Below, one piece after another: positions 43,234 through 51,077 of a stretch of DNA of 51,077 nucleotides; position 1 is the stretch's first letter, and the number at the start of each line of letters is the position of its first letter. Position numbers and translations under genes: made by a program. Source of the stretch: Fuchsiella alkaliacetigena. Its GTDB lineage: Bacteria; Bacillota; Halanaerobiia; Halobacteroidales; Acetohalobiaceae. The notes beneath the pieces were generated by a model, which saw only the letters and a program-made list of their open reading frames with translations, made no database searches and was not told the DNA's origin. The stretch covers positions 1 to 51,077 of the forward strand of contig NZ_JALKBZ010000018.1 of assembly GCF_023227765.1 (NCBI RefSeq), given 5' to 3'.

Positions 43234-45912
43234 ATGAAGTTAACTATTAATGGAGAGAAGTTAGAAGCTACTGAAGGGCAAACTATTTTGGAAGTAGCTC
43301 AAGAGAATGGAATTGATATTCCTAATCTCTGTTATAGTCCAGAATTAAAGCCCGAAGGTGCCTGTAGAATGTGTGTAGTTGATATAGAAGGGGTAGCTGA
43401 TCCAGTAACTGCTTGTACTACTGAAGTTAGCGCTGGAATGGTAGTTGAAACGGAAACCCCTAGCTTGAAAAAAATGAGAAAAGTTTTAGTAGAACTGATG
43501 TTAGCTAATCACGATGTAGAATGCTTAACTTGTGATAAGGCTGGAGACTGTAAACTTCAGGATTATGCTTATCGCTATAGCGTTAAAAAAGTTAGATTTG
43601 AAGGAGAAAAAACAGAGTTTAAGGGAATTAAAGATGATAATCCCTTCTTTATTCGGGATAATAGAAAATGTATTCTTTGCTATAAATGTGTGAATCTTTG
43701 TAAGCAAGTACAGGGTGAGGCATCTATCAATTTGGAAAATAGAGGATTTGATACTAGAGTAACTACTGCTTTTGATCTACCTTTAGAGGAAATTAACTGT
43801 CAATTCTGTGGATTATGTGTTAATGAATGTCCTACAGGAGCTTTAATGGAGAAGAGTGCTTTAAGAAAAGCTAGAAATTGGGAGTTAAAAAAGGGATCCA
43901 CTATCTGTCCTTACTGTGGGGTAGGTTGTGAACTGGAACTAAATATAGATGAAAATGATCAAATTGTAAAAGTGACTACTAATTCTGATAATGTTAATCG
44001 AGGTCAAACCTGTGTTAAAGGTAAGTTTGGATTAGACTTTGTAAATAGCGAAGAGCGTTTAACTAAACCGTTAATTAAAGAAGAAGGTAGGTTTAGAGAG
44101 GCTAGTTGGGAAGAAGCTTTGGATAAAGTAGCCGATAACTTTGGAAGAATTAGAGATGAGTTCGGTGGGGATGCTACTGCAGCTCTTAGTTCGGCTAAAT
44201 GTACCAATGAAGAAAACTATTTAATGCAGAAATTTATGCGGGCCGTAATGGGTACTAATAGTGTAGATCACTGTGCTCGTTTATGACACTCCTCTACTGT
44301 GGCCGGTCTGGCCAAAAGTTTTGGTAGTGGAGCAATGACAAACTCTATTGATGAGATTGAAGGAGCTGACGCAATCTTTGTAACGGGCTCTAATACTACA
44401 GAAGCTCATCCAGTAATCGCTTATAGAGTTAAGAAAGCTAAGCAAAATGGGAGTAAGCTGATAGTTGCTGATCCGCGAAAGATTGATCTAGTTAAGTATG
44501 CAGATCTCTGGTTACAGCAAAAGCCAGGAACTGATATTGCTTTATTGAATGGTTTGATGCACGTGATTATCAGAGATGACTTATTGGATAAAAAGTATAT
44601 TCAAAAGAGAACTGAGAATTTTGAAGCAGTTGAAGATATTATGGAAAAGTATGATCCAGAGCATGTAGCTGAAATCACCGGAGTGCCGGCAGAAGATATT
44701 GTAAAGGCAGCTCATATGTACGGCGAAGCTGAGCGGGCTAGTATTCTTTATGCTATGGGAATTACTCAGCATACCTCTGGTACAGATAATGTATTATCGA
44801 TTGCTTGTTTGGCTATGCTAACTGGAAATGTCGGTAAGGAGAATGCCGGGGTTAATCCACTGCGAGGTCAAAATAACGTACAGGGGGCTTGTGACTTAGG
44901 AGCATTACCTAATGTTTATCCAGGCTACCAAGCTGTAGATGATGAAGAAGTTAATAAGAAATTTAGCGAAGCTTGGGGAGTAGAACTCTCTGATGAAGTA
45001 GGATTAACAGTAACGGAGATCTTCGATGGAATTGAAGAAGATGAAGTTAAAGCTCTATATGTAATGGGAGAAAATCCAGTACTAAGTGACCCTGACTCTA
45101 ACCATATTAGAGAGGCTTTAGAGCAGGTTGAGTTCTTAGTAGTGCAGGATATCTTTATGAGTGATACTGCTGAATATGCCGATGTAGTACTACCTGCGGC
45201 TAGCTTTGCAGAAAAAGATGGTACCTTCACTAATTCCGAGCGTAAAGTTCAAAAGCTTGATCAAGTTATTGAACCTATAGGTGAGAGTAAGTCTGATTGG
45301 GAGATCCTAATGGAATTAGCTAATCGCTTAGGTCACGACTGGGACTATAGTAGTGCTAGCGAAATTATGGATGAAATAGCTAGAGTAAGTCCAATCTACG
45401 GTGGAATTAGCTATGAAAGAATCGAAGAGGAAGGCTTACAGTGGCCTTGTCCAGACTATGATCATCCAGGTACTAAGTATTTACACAAAGGAGAGTTCAG
45501 TAGAGGACTAGGACAGTTTAATCCGGCTGAATATATTCCTCCGGCAGAGAAGCCAGATGAGGATTATCCTTATGTCTTGACTACAGGACGTAGGCTCTTC
45601 CATTTCCACACTAGAACTATGAGTGGAAACTCTCCAGGTTTAGAAGAACAGTATTCTGAAGAGCTAATGGAGATTAGCTTAGCTGATGCTCAAAGGATGG
45701 AGATAGAAGATGGAGATAGAGTATTAGTTAGCTCTAGAAGAGGAGAAGTGGAATCTAAAGTGACTGTTACCGATCGAGTTCCTGAAGGTTTAGTCTTTAT
45801 GTCCTTCCACTTTGCTGAGTCGGCTGCTAACGTGCTAACTAATCCAGCTTTAGATCCAGTAGCTAAGATACCGGAGTATAAAGTATGTGCAGTAAATATA
45901 GAAAAAAGCTAA
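43234..45912 (+). CDS. fdhA: Selenocysteine formate dehydrogenase catalytic subunit
   Basis: The 892-residue enzyme oxidises formate (or reduces CO2) at a Mo/W-bispterin. A NuoG-like N-terminus binds [2Fe-2S] (C33, C44, C47, C61), a His-ligated [4Fe-4S] (H93, C97, C100, C106) and two ferredoxin clusters (CILCYKCVNLC and CQFCGLCVNECP). The catalytic part starts at CPYCGVGCELEL. An in-frame TGA at 44284-44286 lies in VDHCARL-U-HSSTVAGL, exactly where E. coli FdhF has Sec140, so codon 351 is read as selenocysteine and the frame continues to 45912. A SECIS hairpin follows the TGA, and selA and selB lie downstream. A naive call would split it into two genes. Confidence 0.96.
44284..44332 (+). promoter_or_regulatory. 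Sec codon TGA and bacterial SECIS hairpin
   Basis: TGGCC (44300-44304) pairs with GGCCA (44310-44314) around the loop GGTCT, the same loop core as E. coli fdhF. An outer stem (44289-44297 with 44324-44332, one mismatch) extends it. The loop begins 18 bases after the TGA, within the distance SelB needs. Confidence 0.88.
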
Positions 45913-45946
45913 TTAGAGTTTAGATAGAAGTCTTGGAGGTAATGAA

Positions 45947-46741
45947 TTGCAGAACTTAGAGAAATCGGAAAAGATCGAAATATTGAAAGTAGATCGAATA
46001 AGAGGTAGAAAAGTAACTGATTCAGTAGTAGTTGAGGTGCCTTTGACTGTCGTACTTAATGGTAAAGAGGTAATTACTATGCTGTGTACGCCTGATAAGA
46101 TGGATTATTTAGCTTTAGGCTTTTTGAAGTCTGAAGGCTTGATCTCAACTAAGGCTGATATCAAGGAACTTAAAGTAGATGAAGAGGAAGGTAGAGTGGA
46201 AGTCGAAACGGATACTGCTACTTCTTCTTTAGTCGAAGAATTACACGGGCAAAGAACTATTACCTCTGGTTGTGGTAAGGGAACTATCTTCTATAACGTA
46301 ATCGATTCTTTACAATGTAGTAAGATTGAAACTGACTTGAAAGTTGAAGTTAATAATGCTTTACAGTTAGTAAAGGACTTACAGCAAAGAGCTGAACTCT
46401 TTAAAGAAACTGGTGGCTCTCATAGCTCAGCTCTTTGTACTCCCGAAGAGATAGTGATTTTTAATGAAGATATTGGTCGGCATAATGCTGTGGATAAGAT
46501 AGTTGGAGAAGTAATTATGGAGGAGATAGAGTGGGAGGATAAACTAGTAGTTACTAGTGGTCGAGTTTCTTCTGAAATTCTGTTGAAAGTAGCTAAGCTT
46601 GGAATATCCATTCTCATTTCCAGGGCTGCTCCTACTTCTTTAACAGTTAGGATAGCCGATGAATTAGGGATTACTTTAATCTGCTTTGCCAGAGGTAAGA
46701 GAATGAATGTTTATACCCATAAGCATAGAGTAAAAAGATAA
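45947..46741 (+). CDS. fdhD: Formate dehydrogenase accessory sulfurtransferase
   Basis: The 264-residue protein transfers sulfur from a cysteine desulfurase to the cofactor of FdhA. It shows the start-region motif PLTVVLNGKEVITMLCTP, the cysteine loop TITSGCGKGTIF, GGSHSSALC and DIGRHNAVDKIVG. Only one cysteine stands in the loop where E. coli has CxxC. The start is TTG, six bases after GGAGGT; an ATG at 45942 is out of frame. It follows fdhA by 34 bases. Confidence 0.94.
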   Translation: MQNLEKSEKIEILKVDRIRGRKVTDSVVVEVPLTVVLNGKEVITMLCTPDKMDYLALGFLKSEGLISTKADIKELKVDEEEGRVEVETDTATSSLVEELHGQRTITSGCGKGTIFYNVIDSLQCSKIETDLKVEVNNALQLVKDLQQRAELFKETGGSHSSALCTPEEIVIFNEDIGRHNAVDKIVGEVIMEEIEWEDKLVVTSGRVSSEILLKVAKLGISILISRAAPTSLTVRIADELGITLICFARGKRMNVYTHKHRVKR

Positions 46742-46755
46742 GCTAGAATTTAATT

Positions 46756-46789
46756 AGTAGGGCTTCTTTAAAGGGAGCTCTACTTTTTA
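46756..46789 (+). terminator. Terminator after fdhD
   Basis: AGTAGGGCT (46756-46764) pairs with AGCTCTACT (46776-46784, one G-T), followed by TTTTTATTTG. Confidence 0.75.
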
Positions 46790-46906
46790 TTTGTTAGAGG
46801 CTTTATCTAGGGATTCAGGAGGAGAAAGATAGTTAATCGAGAATAATAAAAAGTATAACTGAAATAATATAGAGTAGTTTTATTATCGAGGAATTGAGGT
46901 GAGGCT

Positions 46907-48313
46907 ATGGAAACTTATTTAAGACAGATACCGGCGGTGAATAAGATATTAGCAGAGGAGAAGGTTCAAGAGCTACTTAAGGATTATCCTAGAACTTTAA
47001 TAGTGGATTCCATCCGCGGAGTGAATGAGCAGTTAAGAGAGCGAATTCTAGCGGGAAAGCTTAGTTCAGACTCTGAATTAGCAATAAATAGAGTGGTTGA
47101 ATTGCTTAGAGAGAAGGTGAAGGGCTGGTCAGAACCCAATTTGCGGGCAACGATCAATGGTACTGGAGTAGTGATCCATACTAATTTAGGACGTTCCTTA
47201 TTAGCAGAATCAGCTCAGCAAAGATTAGTGGAGGTTGCTGATAATTATTCTAACTTAGAAATAGAGGTAGAGAGCGGAGAAAGAGGTTCTAGATACGATA
47301 ATGTAAGTGAACTATTAACCTATTTAACAGGAGCGGAAGCGGCCTTAGTGGTTAATAATAATGCTGCTGCTGTGTTATTGGCTCTGGATACCTTGGCTAA
47401 AGGTCAGGAAGTTGTTATTTCTCGCGGTCAACTAGTGGAAATCGGGGGTTCTTTTAGAATTCCGGAGGTAATGGAGCAGAGTGGAGCTCACTTAGTGGAA
47501 GTGGGAGCTACTAATAAGACTCATCTGCGGGATTATGAAGCAGCAATTAACGAGGAGACTGCGTTGTTGTTGCGGGCCCATACCAGTAATTATCGAATTG
47601 TCGGCTTTACCAAAGAAGTAGCCTTAGAAAAATTAGTTAAACTAAGCAATGATAATAACTTAGCTGTTTTAGATGACTTAGGTAGTGGCACCCTAATAGA
47701 CTTTAGTCAATATGGCTTTGAGTTAGAAGAGCCTACAGTCCAAGAAAGTATTGAAGCTGGAGTTGATGTAGTTACCTTTAGTGGAGATAAGCTGTTAGGA
47801 GGTCCACAGGCAGGAATTATTGTTGGTAAAGAGGAATATATAAGCAGGATGAAAAAGAATCCGCTCACTAGAGCTTTAAGAGTAGATAAGTTTACTTTAG
47901 CTGCCTTAGAAGAAACGCTGCGACTCTATCTAGATCTGGATCAGGTGGTAGAAAAGGTTCCTACTTTACGAATGTTGACTCTAGATTTACAAATATTGGC
48001 AGATAAAGCAGACAAATTAAAAGAAGCTTTAGCAGAGTTAAATAGCAACTTGACTATAGAAAAAGCAGAAGGTTATTCGCAAGTAGGAGGTGGCTCTTTT
48101 CCTAGTGAAAGGCTAGCTACTTATTTAATTAAAGTAACAGTTCCCGGTTTAACTGCTAATCAATTAGCCAATAGACTAAGGAGCTTAAATCCCCCTTTAT
48201 TTACTCGGATTCAAGATGAAGAAATTATTATTGATCTGCGAACAGTGAAAGAAGAACAGATTTCCATTATAGTTAATCACTTTAATAAGCTGCTAGAGGG
48301 GGAAGGGGAATGA
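46907..48313 (+). CDS. selA: L-seryl-tRNA(Sec) selenium transferase
   Basis: The 468-residue PLP enzyme converts seryl-tRNA(Sec) to selenocysteyl-tRNA(Sec). Motifs: the N-terminal domain (YLRQIPAVNKIL), NGTGVVIHTNLGRSLL, AALVVNNNAAAVLLAL and the PLP lysine in FSGDKLLGGPQAG. It overlaps selB by four bases. Placement next to the selenocysteine fdhA is common in acetogens and related anaerobes. selD and the Sec tRNA are not in the window. Confidence 0.96.
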   Translation: METYLRQIPAVNKILAEEKVQELLKDYPRTLIVDSIRGVNEQLRERILAGKLSSDSELAINRVVELLREKVKGWSEPNLRATINGTGVVIHTNLGRSLLAESAQQRLVEVADNYSNLEIEVESGERGSRYDNVSELLTYLTGAEAALVVNNNAAAVLLALDTLAKGQEVVISRGQLVEIGGSFRIPEVMEQSGAHLVEVGATNKTHLRDYEAAINEETALLLRAHTSNYRIVGFTKEVALEKLVKLSNDNNLAVLDDLGSGTLIDFSQYGFELEEPTVQESIEAGVDVVTFSGDKLLGGPQAGIIVGKEEYISRMKKNPLTRALRVDKFTLAALEETLRLYLDLDQVVEKVPTLRMLTLDLQILADKADKLKEALAELNSNLTIEKAEGYSQVGGGSFPSERLATYLIKVTVPGLTANQLANRLRSLNPPLFTRIQDEEIIIDLRTVKEEQISIIVNHFNKLLEGEGE

Positions 48314-50214
48314 AACACTTTATACTAGGAACAGCAGGACATATTGACCACGGTAAGACTACCTTAATTGAAAGGTTAACTGGTACTAATACCGATAGAT
48401 TATCCGAAGAGCAGGAGCGGGGAATCTCTATTGACTTAGGTTTTAGCTCATTAAATTTGGCTAATCAGGTAGAGCTAGGAATAGTAGATGTTCCGGGGCA
48501 TGAAAAGTTTGTTAAAAATATGCTAGCCGGTGCTGGAGGAATTGACTTAGCTTTATTAGTGGTTAGTGCTGATGAAGGAGTTATGCCTCAGACTTTAGAG
48601 CACTTAAATATTTTGCAGTTATTAGGTGTAAATAAAGGCTTAGTAGCAGTTACTAAGGTGGACTTAGTAGATCAAGAATGGTTGGAGCTAGTTAAGGAGG
48701 ATATTAAAGATAATTTAGCCGGTACTTTTTTAAAAGCAGCTCCTTTAATAGAGGTATCTAGTGTTACCGGTCAAGGGGTTGAAAAACTGACTGCTCAATT
48801 AGAAGCTTTAACTGAGCAGTTAGCTCCTAAAGATGAAGCAGGTAATCTCTACTTTCCTTTGGATAGAGTCTTTTCTATAGCCGGCTTTGGTACAGTAGTA
48901 ACTGGAACTTTAATTTCAGGCAGTTTGGAAGTAGGAGAGGAGGTGGTAATTTATCCGCAAGTAAAGCCTGTTACAGTCAGAAATATTCAGATTCACGGCG
49001 AGTCGGCTCAAAGAGCTGTTGCTGGACAAAGAGTAGGAGTTAACTTAACCGATATAGAGGTAGCAGACATTAATAGAGGGGATATTCTAGCTACACCGGG
49101 TAGCTTAAGTCCTAGTACCTTAATGGATGTAAAGCTAAGCTTATTGCCGGAAGCTCCTTTGAGCTTAGAGCATAACGACAGATTAAGGGTTCATATTGGA
49201 GCTAAAGAGGTATTTGCGCGGGTTAGTATTTTAGAAGGAGCAGAGATTTATCCTGGCGAAGAGGCCTATGTACAATTAAGATTGGAAGAGGAGATGGTGG
49301 CTTATTATAATCAGCCTTATGTAGTCAGGCGTTATTCACCAATGCTGACTATTGGCGGAGGTAAGATTCTATTTCCACAGACTATTAAATATAAGGCAGC
49401 TCGCCAGACTGTACTTAAGAGATTGGCTGTGCAAGAAAAGGGAAGTGACTTAGACCGAGTTGAACTAGCTTTAAAGTCTGCTTCTCAAACAGTTAAAGCC
49501 GAAGAGCTTATTTTGAAAACTGGCTTAAACGAGACTGAGCTAATAGAGAAGTGCAATCAGCTAGTGACTGAAGAAAAAGCTATTAGTTTTGAGCTAGGAA
49601 GCGATAATACTTATCTGCATCTGGTTAACTACTCTACTCTTAAAAATAATCTAATATCCTTACTAGAAGAGTACCATCAACAGTATCATTTGCGCTGGGG
49701 CAGGTCTAAAGAGGAGCTTAGAGATCAGCTAGAAATTCATTTGCAAAAAAGAGAGTATAATCAATTTTTAAAAGAGCTAGTAGTTGAAGAGTTGATTGAA
49801 ATTAAGGAAGACCAAGTTAAATTAGCGGAGCATAAAGTAGAGTTAAGCTATGCTGAAAAAGAGCATAAGGAGGCTATAGAAGCGCAGTTTAGAAAAAACT
49901 TATTTACTCCGCCTAGTTTAGCTGAACTAAAATCAAATTTTTCAGCAGCAGAAGAGCTATTTGAGGAACTATTTAGATTATTATTAGCTGAAAATAAAGT
50001 GCAAAGAGTAGCAGGAGAGATCTATTTTCATCGACAGGCTTTATTAACGGCTGAGCAAAAGTTAAAGAACTACTTACAACAAGAAGAGGAGATAGAGATA
50101 AGTGACTATAGAGACTTATTAGCCAGTAGTCGTAAGTATACTTTAGCTTTGTTTAGTTATTTTGAGCAACAGGGTTTAATAGAACGAATTGGAGATAAGA
50201 GAGTTTTAAAGTAG
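48310..50214 (+). CDS. selB: Selenocysteine-specific elongation factor
   Basis: The 634-residue GTPase brings Sec-tRNA to the ribosome at UGA codons with a SECIS. It has [37 protein letters not shown] and TKVD in the EF-Tu-like part, followed by winged-helix repeats at the C-terminus (about 380-634) that bind the SECIS hairpin. Coupled to selA by ATGA overlap. Confidence 0.96.
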   Translation: MKHFILGTAGHIDHGKTTLIERLTGTNTDRLSEEQERGISIDLGFSSLNLANQVELGIVDVPGHEKFVKNMLAGAGGIDLALLVVSADEGVMPQTLEHLNILQLLGVNKGLVAVTKVDLVDQEWLELVKEDIKDNLAGTFLKAAPLIEVSSVTGQGVEKLTAQLEALTEQLAPKDEAGNLYFPLDRVFSIAGFGTVVTGTLISGSLEVGEEVVIYPQVKPVTVRNIQIHGESAQRAVAGQRVGVNLTDIEVADINRGDILATPGSLSPSTLMDVKLSLLPEAPLSLEHNDRLRVHIGAKEVFARVSILEGAEIYPGEEAYVQLRLEEEMVAYYNQPYVVRRYSPMLTIGGGKILFPQTIKYKAARQTVLKRLAVQEKGSDLDRVELALKSASQTVKAEELILKTGLNETELIEKCNQLVTEEKAISFELGSDNTYLHLVNYSTLKNNLISLLEEYHQQYHLRWGRSKEELRDQLEIHLQKREYNQFLKELVVEELIEIKEDQVKLAEHKVELSYAEKEHKEAIEAQFRKNLFTPPSLAELKSNFSAAEELFEELFRLLLAENKVQRVAGEIYFHRQALLTAEQKLKNYLQQEEEIEISDYRDLLASSRKYTLALFSYFEQQGLIERIGDKRVLK

Positions 50215-50253
50215 TTAACAGGAAAACTATTCAAAGTTTTTAATAAATACTTA

Positions 50254-50282
50254 TTGACAGCTATAATAAATTAGTATATAAT
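50254..50282 (+). promoter_or_regulatory. Consensus sigma-A promoter of the cysteine-rich protein
   Basis: TTGACA (50254-50259) and TATAAT (50277-50282) with a 17-bp spacer are a perfect match. An imperfect inverted repeat (ATTAATAAT...GTTATTAAT, about 50281-50306) covers the start site and could be an operator. Confidence 0.85.
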
Positions 50283-50330
50283 TAATAATAGTAACTGTTA
50301 TTAATAATTATCAAAAGGAGGTTATTAATT

Positions 50331-50699
50331 ATGTCGGTAACTTCGATTCCCCAACATAAAGTAAGTAAGGTTTGGATGAATATTAGTCAGCACTGTCGAG
50401 ATAAAGGCTGTTTATCTGAATGTGAAGATGGCTGTAACTTTGGTAAGGCTAAAAGCTATTTGCATGATTTCACTAAGGCAGGTCGTAAAGCTAATGAAGG
50501 TTTGGAAGATATAGAGTTTTCAACTGATGATAATAGAGATGACTTTGATAAAGCTAAAATGGAAGAGTTTTTGGGGCAGGTAGAAGGCTTATGTCAGCAC
50601 TGTGGTGCCTATCATATGGAGGAATGTTTTGTTAATCGCAGTAGACAGGCCCTGCAGATGATAATTCACGGTAAAATTACTGAGTTTGATCCTTGGTAA
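50331..50699 (+). CDS. Cysteine-rich small protein of unknown function
   Basis: I do not recognise this 122-residue protein. It has two cysteine groups: C22-x4-C27-x3-C31-x3-C35 (HCRDKGCLSECEDGC) and C88-x2-C91-x3-H95-x3-C99 (CQHCGAYHMEECF). They could hold iron-sulfur clusters or zinc. A charged acidic linker separates them and there is no signal peptide. The ribosome site AAAGGAGG and a consensus promoter imply strong expression, and a strong terminator follows. It lies after the fdh-sel genes but as its own unit, so a role in formate or selenium metabolism is only a guess. Confidence 0.8.
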   Translation: MSVTSIPQHKVSKVWMNISQHCRDKGCLSECEDGCNFGKAKSYLHDFTKAGRKANEGLEDIEFSTDDNRDDFDKAKMEEFLGQVEGLCQHCGAYHMEECFVNRSRQALQMIIHGKITEFDPW

Positions 50700-50727
50700 A
50701 TATAGTATTTAGTCTTGAAAAATTTTC

Positions 50728-50766
50728 AAAGAAAGAAGCAGGTGTTTAACACCTGCTTCTTTCTTT
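50728..50766 (+). terminator. Terminator after the cysteine-rich gene
   Basis: A perfect 17-bp stem (50728-50744 with 50750-50766) with a five-base loop. It is nearly symmetric and may stop transcription from both sides. Confidence 0.85.
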
Positions 50767-50867
50767 GGGCTATACTAATTCCATACCTTACTTTCATTTT
50801 AACCCATATTCCGCATAAGTGAATAGTAGTTTTCAATAGTATAAAAATACCATTTTATTTTAGCCTT

Positions 50868-51077
50868 TTATGTGGAATTACTAGCTTCATTCCAAGCAAA
50901 ATGGTTTTCATTTAATCCAAGAAATCTAATTATTTTCTTGCAGCTATCATCTAGTTCTTTGATTTCACGGTAAGCTTTTCCGTTAACTTTATAAGTTATG
51001 ACTCTGACTCTATCAATTATTTGCAATATTGATGTTAAAGTAGGCTGCTTTAATTTTCTTCTATCTATACCGATTAC
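50868..51077 (-). CDS. C-terminal part of a transposase, running off the window
   Basis: The minus strand is open for 69 codons from the window edge to a TAA at 50868-50870. It reads VRVITYKVNGKAYREIKELD and then CKKIIRFLGLNE, resembling the C-terminal end of IS1634/IS4-like transposases (basic beta-strand plus ELD...CKKII...LG). The rest lies beyond the window. The stretch 50767-50867 has no gene; CCCATATTCCGCATAAGTGA near 50800-50822 might be the IS tip. Confidence 0.55.
   Translation of the reverse strand, partial: VIGIDRRKLKQPTLTSILQIIDRVRVITYKVNGKAYREIKELDDSCKKIIRFLGLNENHFAWNEASNST

Noticed and set aside
43234-44286. FdhA N-terminal part as a complete gene ending at TGA, with a second gene from 44299
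   Set aside because: The TGA sits at the catalytic Sec position, homology continues without a gap, and a SECIS hairpin follows.
19715-45230. Many open frames on the opposite strand of chemotaxis, formate dehydrogenase and other genes
   Set aside because: They lie antisense to well-supported genes, lack ribosome sites and have low-complexity translations, so they are shadow frames.

Overview
This window comes from a low-GC, strictly anaerobic Firmicute. Protein styles, acidic residue content, tungsten and selenium enzymes, nitrate/nitrite respiration and AT-rich spacers fit the halophilic Halanaerobiales (Halobacteroidaceae-like), but that placement is inference from sequence character, not from a database search.

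Region 1 (1-12.2 kb) is a molybdenum/tungsten island. A broken ABC ATPase is followed by modABC and a ModE-type DNA-binding protein, a sigma-54 activator, an iron alcohol dehydrogenase with a -24/-12 promoter, a tungsten aldehyde:ferredoxin oxidoreductase (AOR), two MoaD-like proteins, a cysteine-free E1-like enzyme and an orphan AsrC-like siroheme protein. Three copies of a Moco/Tuco-type riboswitch precede modA, the activator and AOR. The activator copy first feeds a 26-residue leader ORF whose stop lies beside the activator start, and the activator's ribosome site is buried in a hairpin.

Region 2 (12.3-19.5 kb) encodes nitrate to nitrite to ammonium respiration: a lipoprotein NrfA, then a cytochrome b, NapD, NapA, two NapF/G-type ferredoxins, NapH and a miniature diheme NapB. 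Both promoters carry a matching FNR-like palindrome about 41 bp upstream of the predicted start. A degenerate copy of the nrfA 3' end plus terminator lies after napB.

Region 3 (19.6-23.7 kb) is a layered wreck. A 3' fragment of hcp with an in-frame TAA is joined in frame to an IS3-type orfA remnant. That remnant is split by a 3,044-bp three-gene transposon (zinc-ribbon protein, DDE transposase, AAA ATPase) flanked by the direct repeat ATATGG.

Region 4 (23.8-35.5 kb) holds a Crp/Fnr regulator, then a chemotaxis cluster (CheY, CheA, CheR, CheD, MCP) that runs into a partner-switching module (STAS protein, MASE3-GAF-SpoIIE-HATPase protein) and an unusual coiled-coil MCP/CheZ-like protein.

Region 5 (35.6-40.4 kb) is housekeeping: pabBAC, tRNA-Phe, lgt on the minus strand, and rex.

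Region 6 (40.6-50.7 kb) is an NAD(P)-linked selenocysteine formate dehydrogenase locus. Two NuoE-like subunits, a NuoF-like subunit and FdhA (in-frame TGA with a bacterial SECIS hairpin) precede fdhD, selA, selB and an unrecognised cysteine-rich small protein with a consensus promoter. A partial transposase lies at the right edge.
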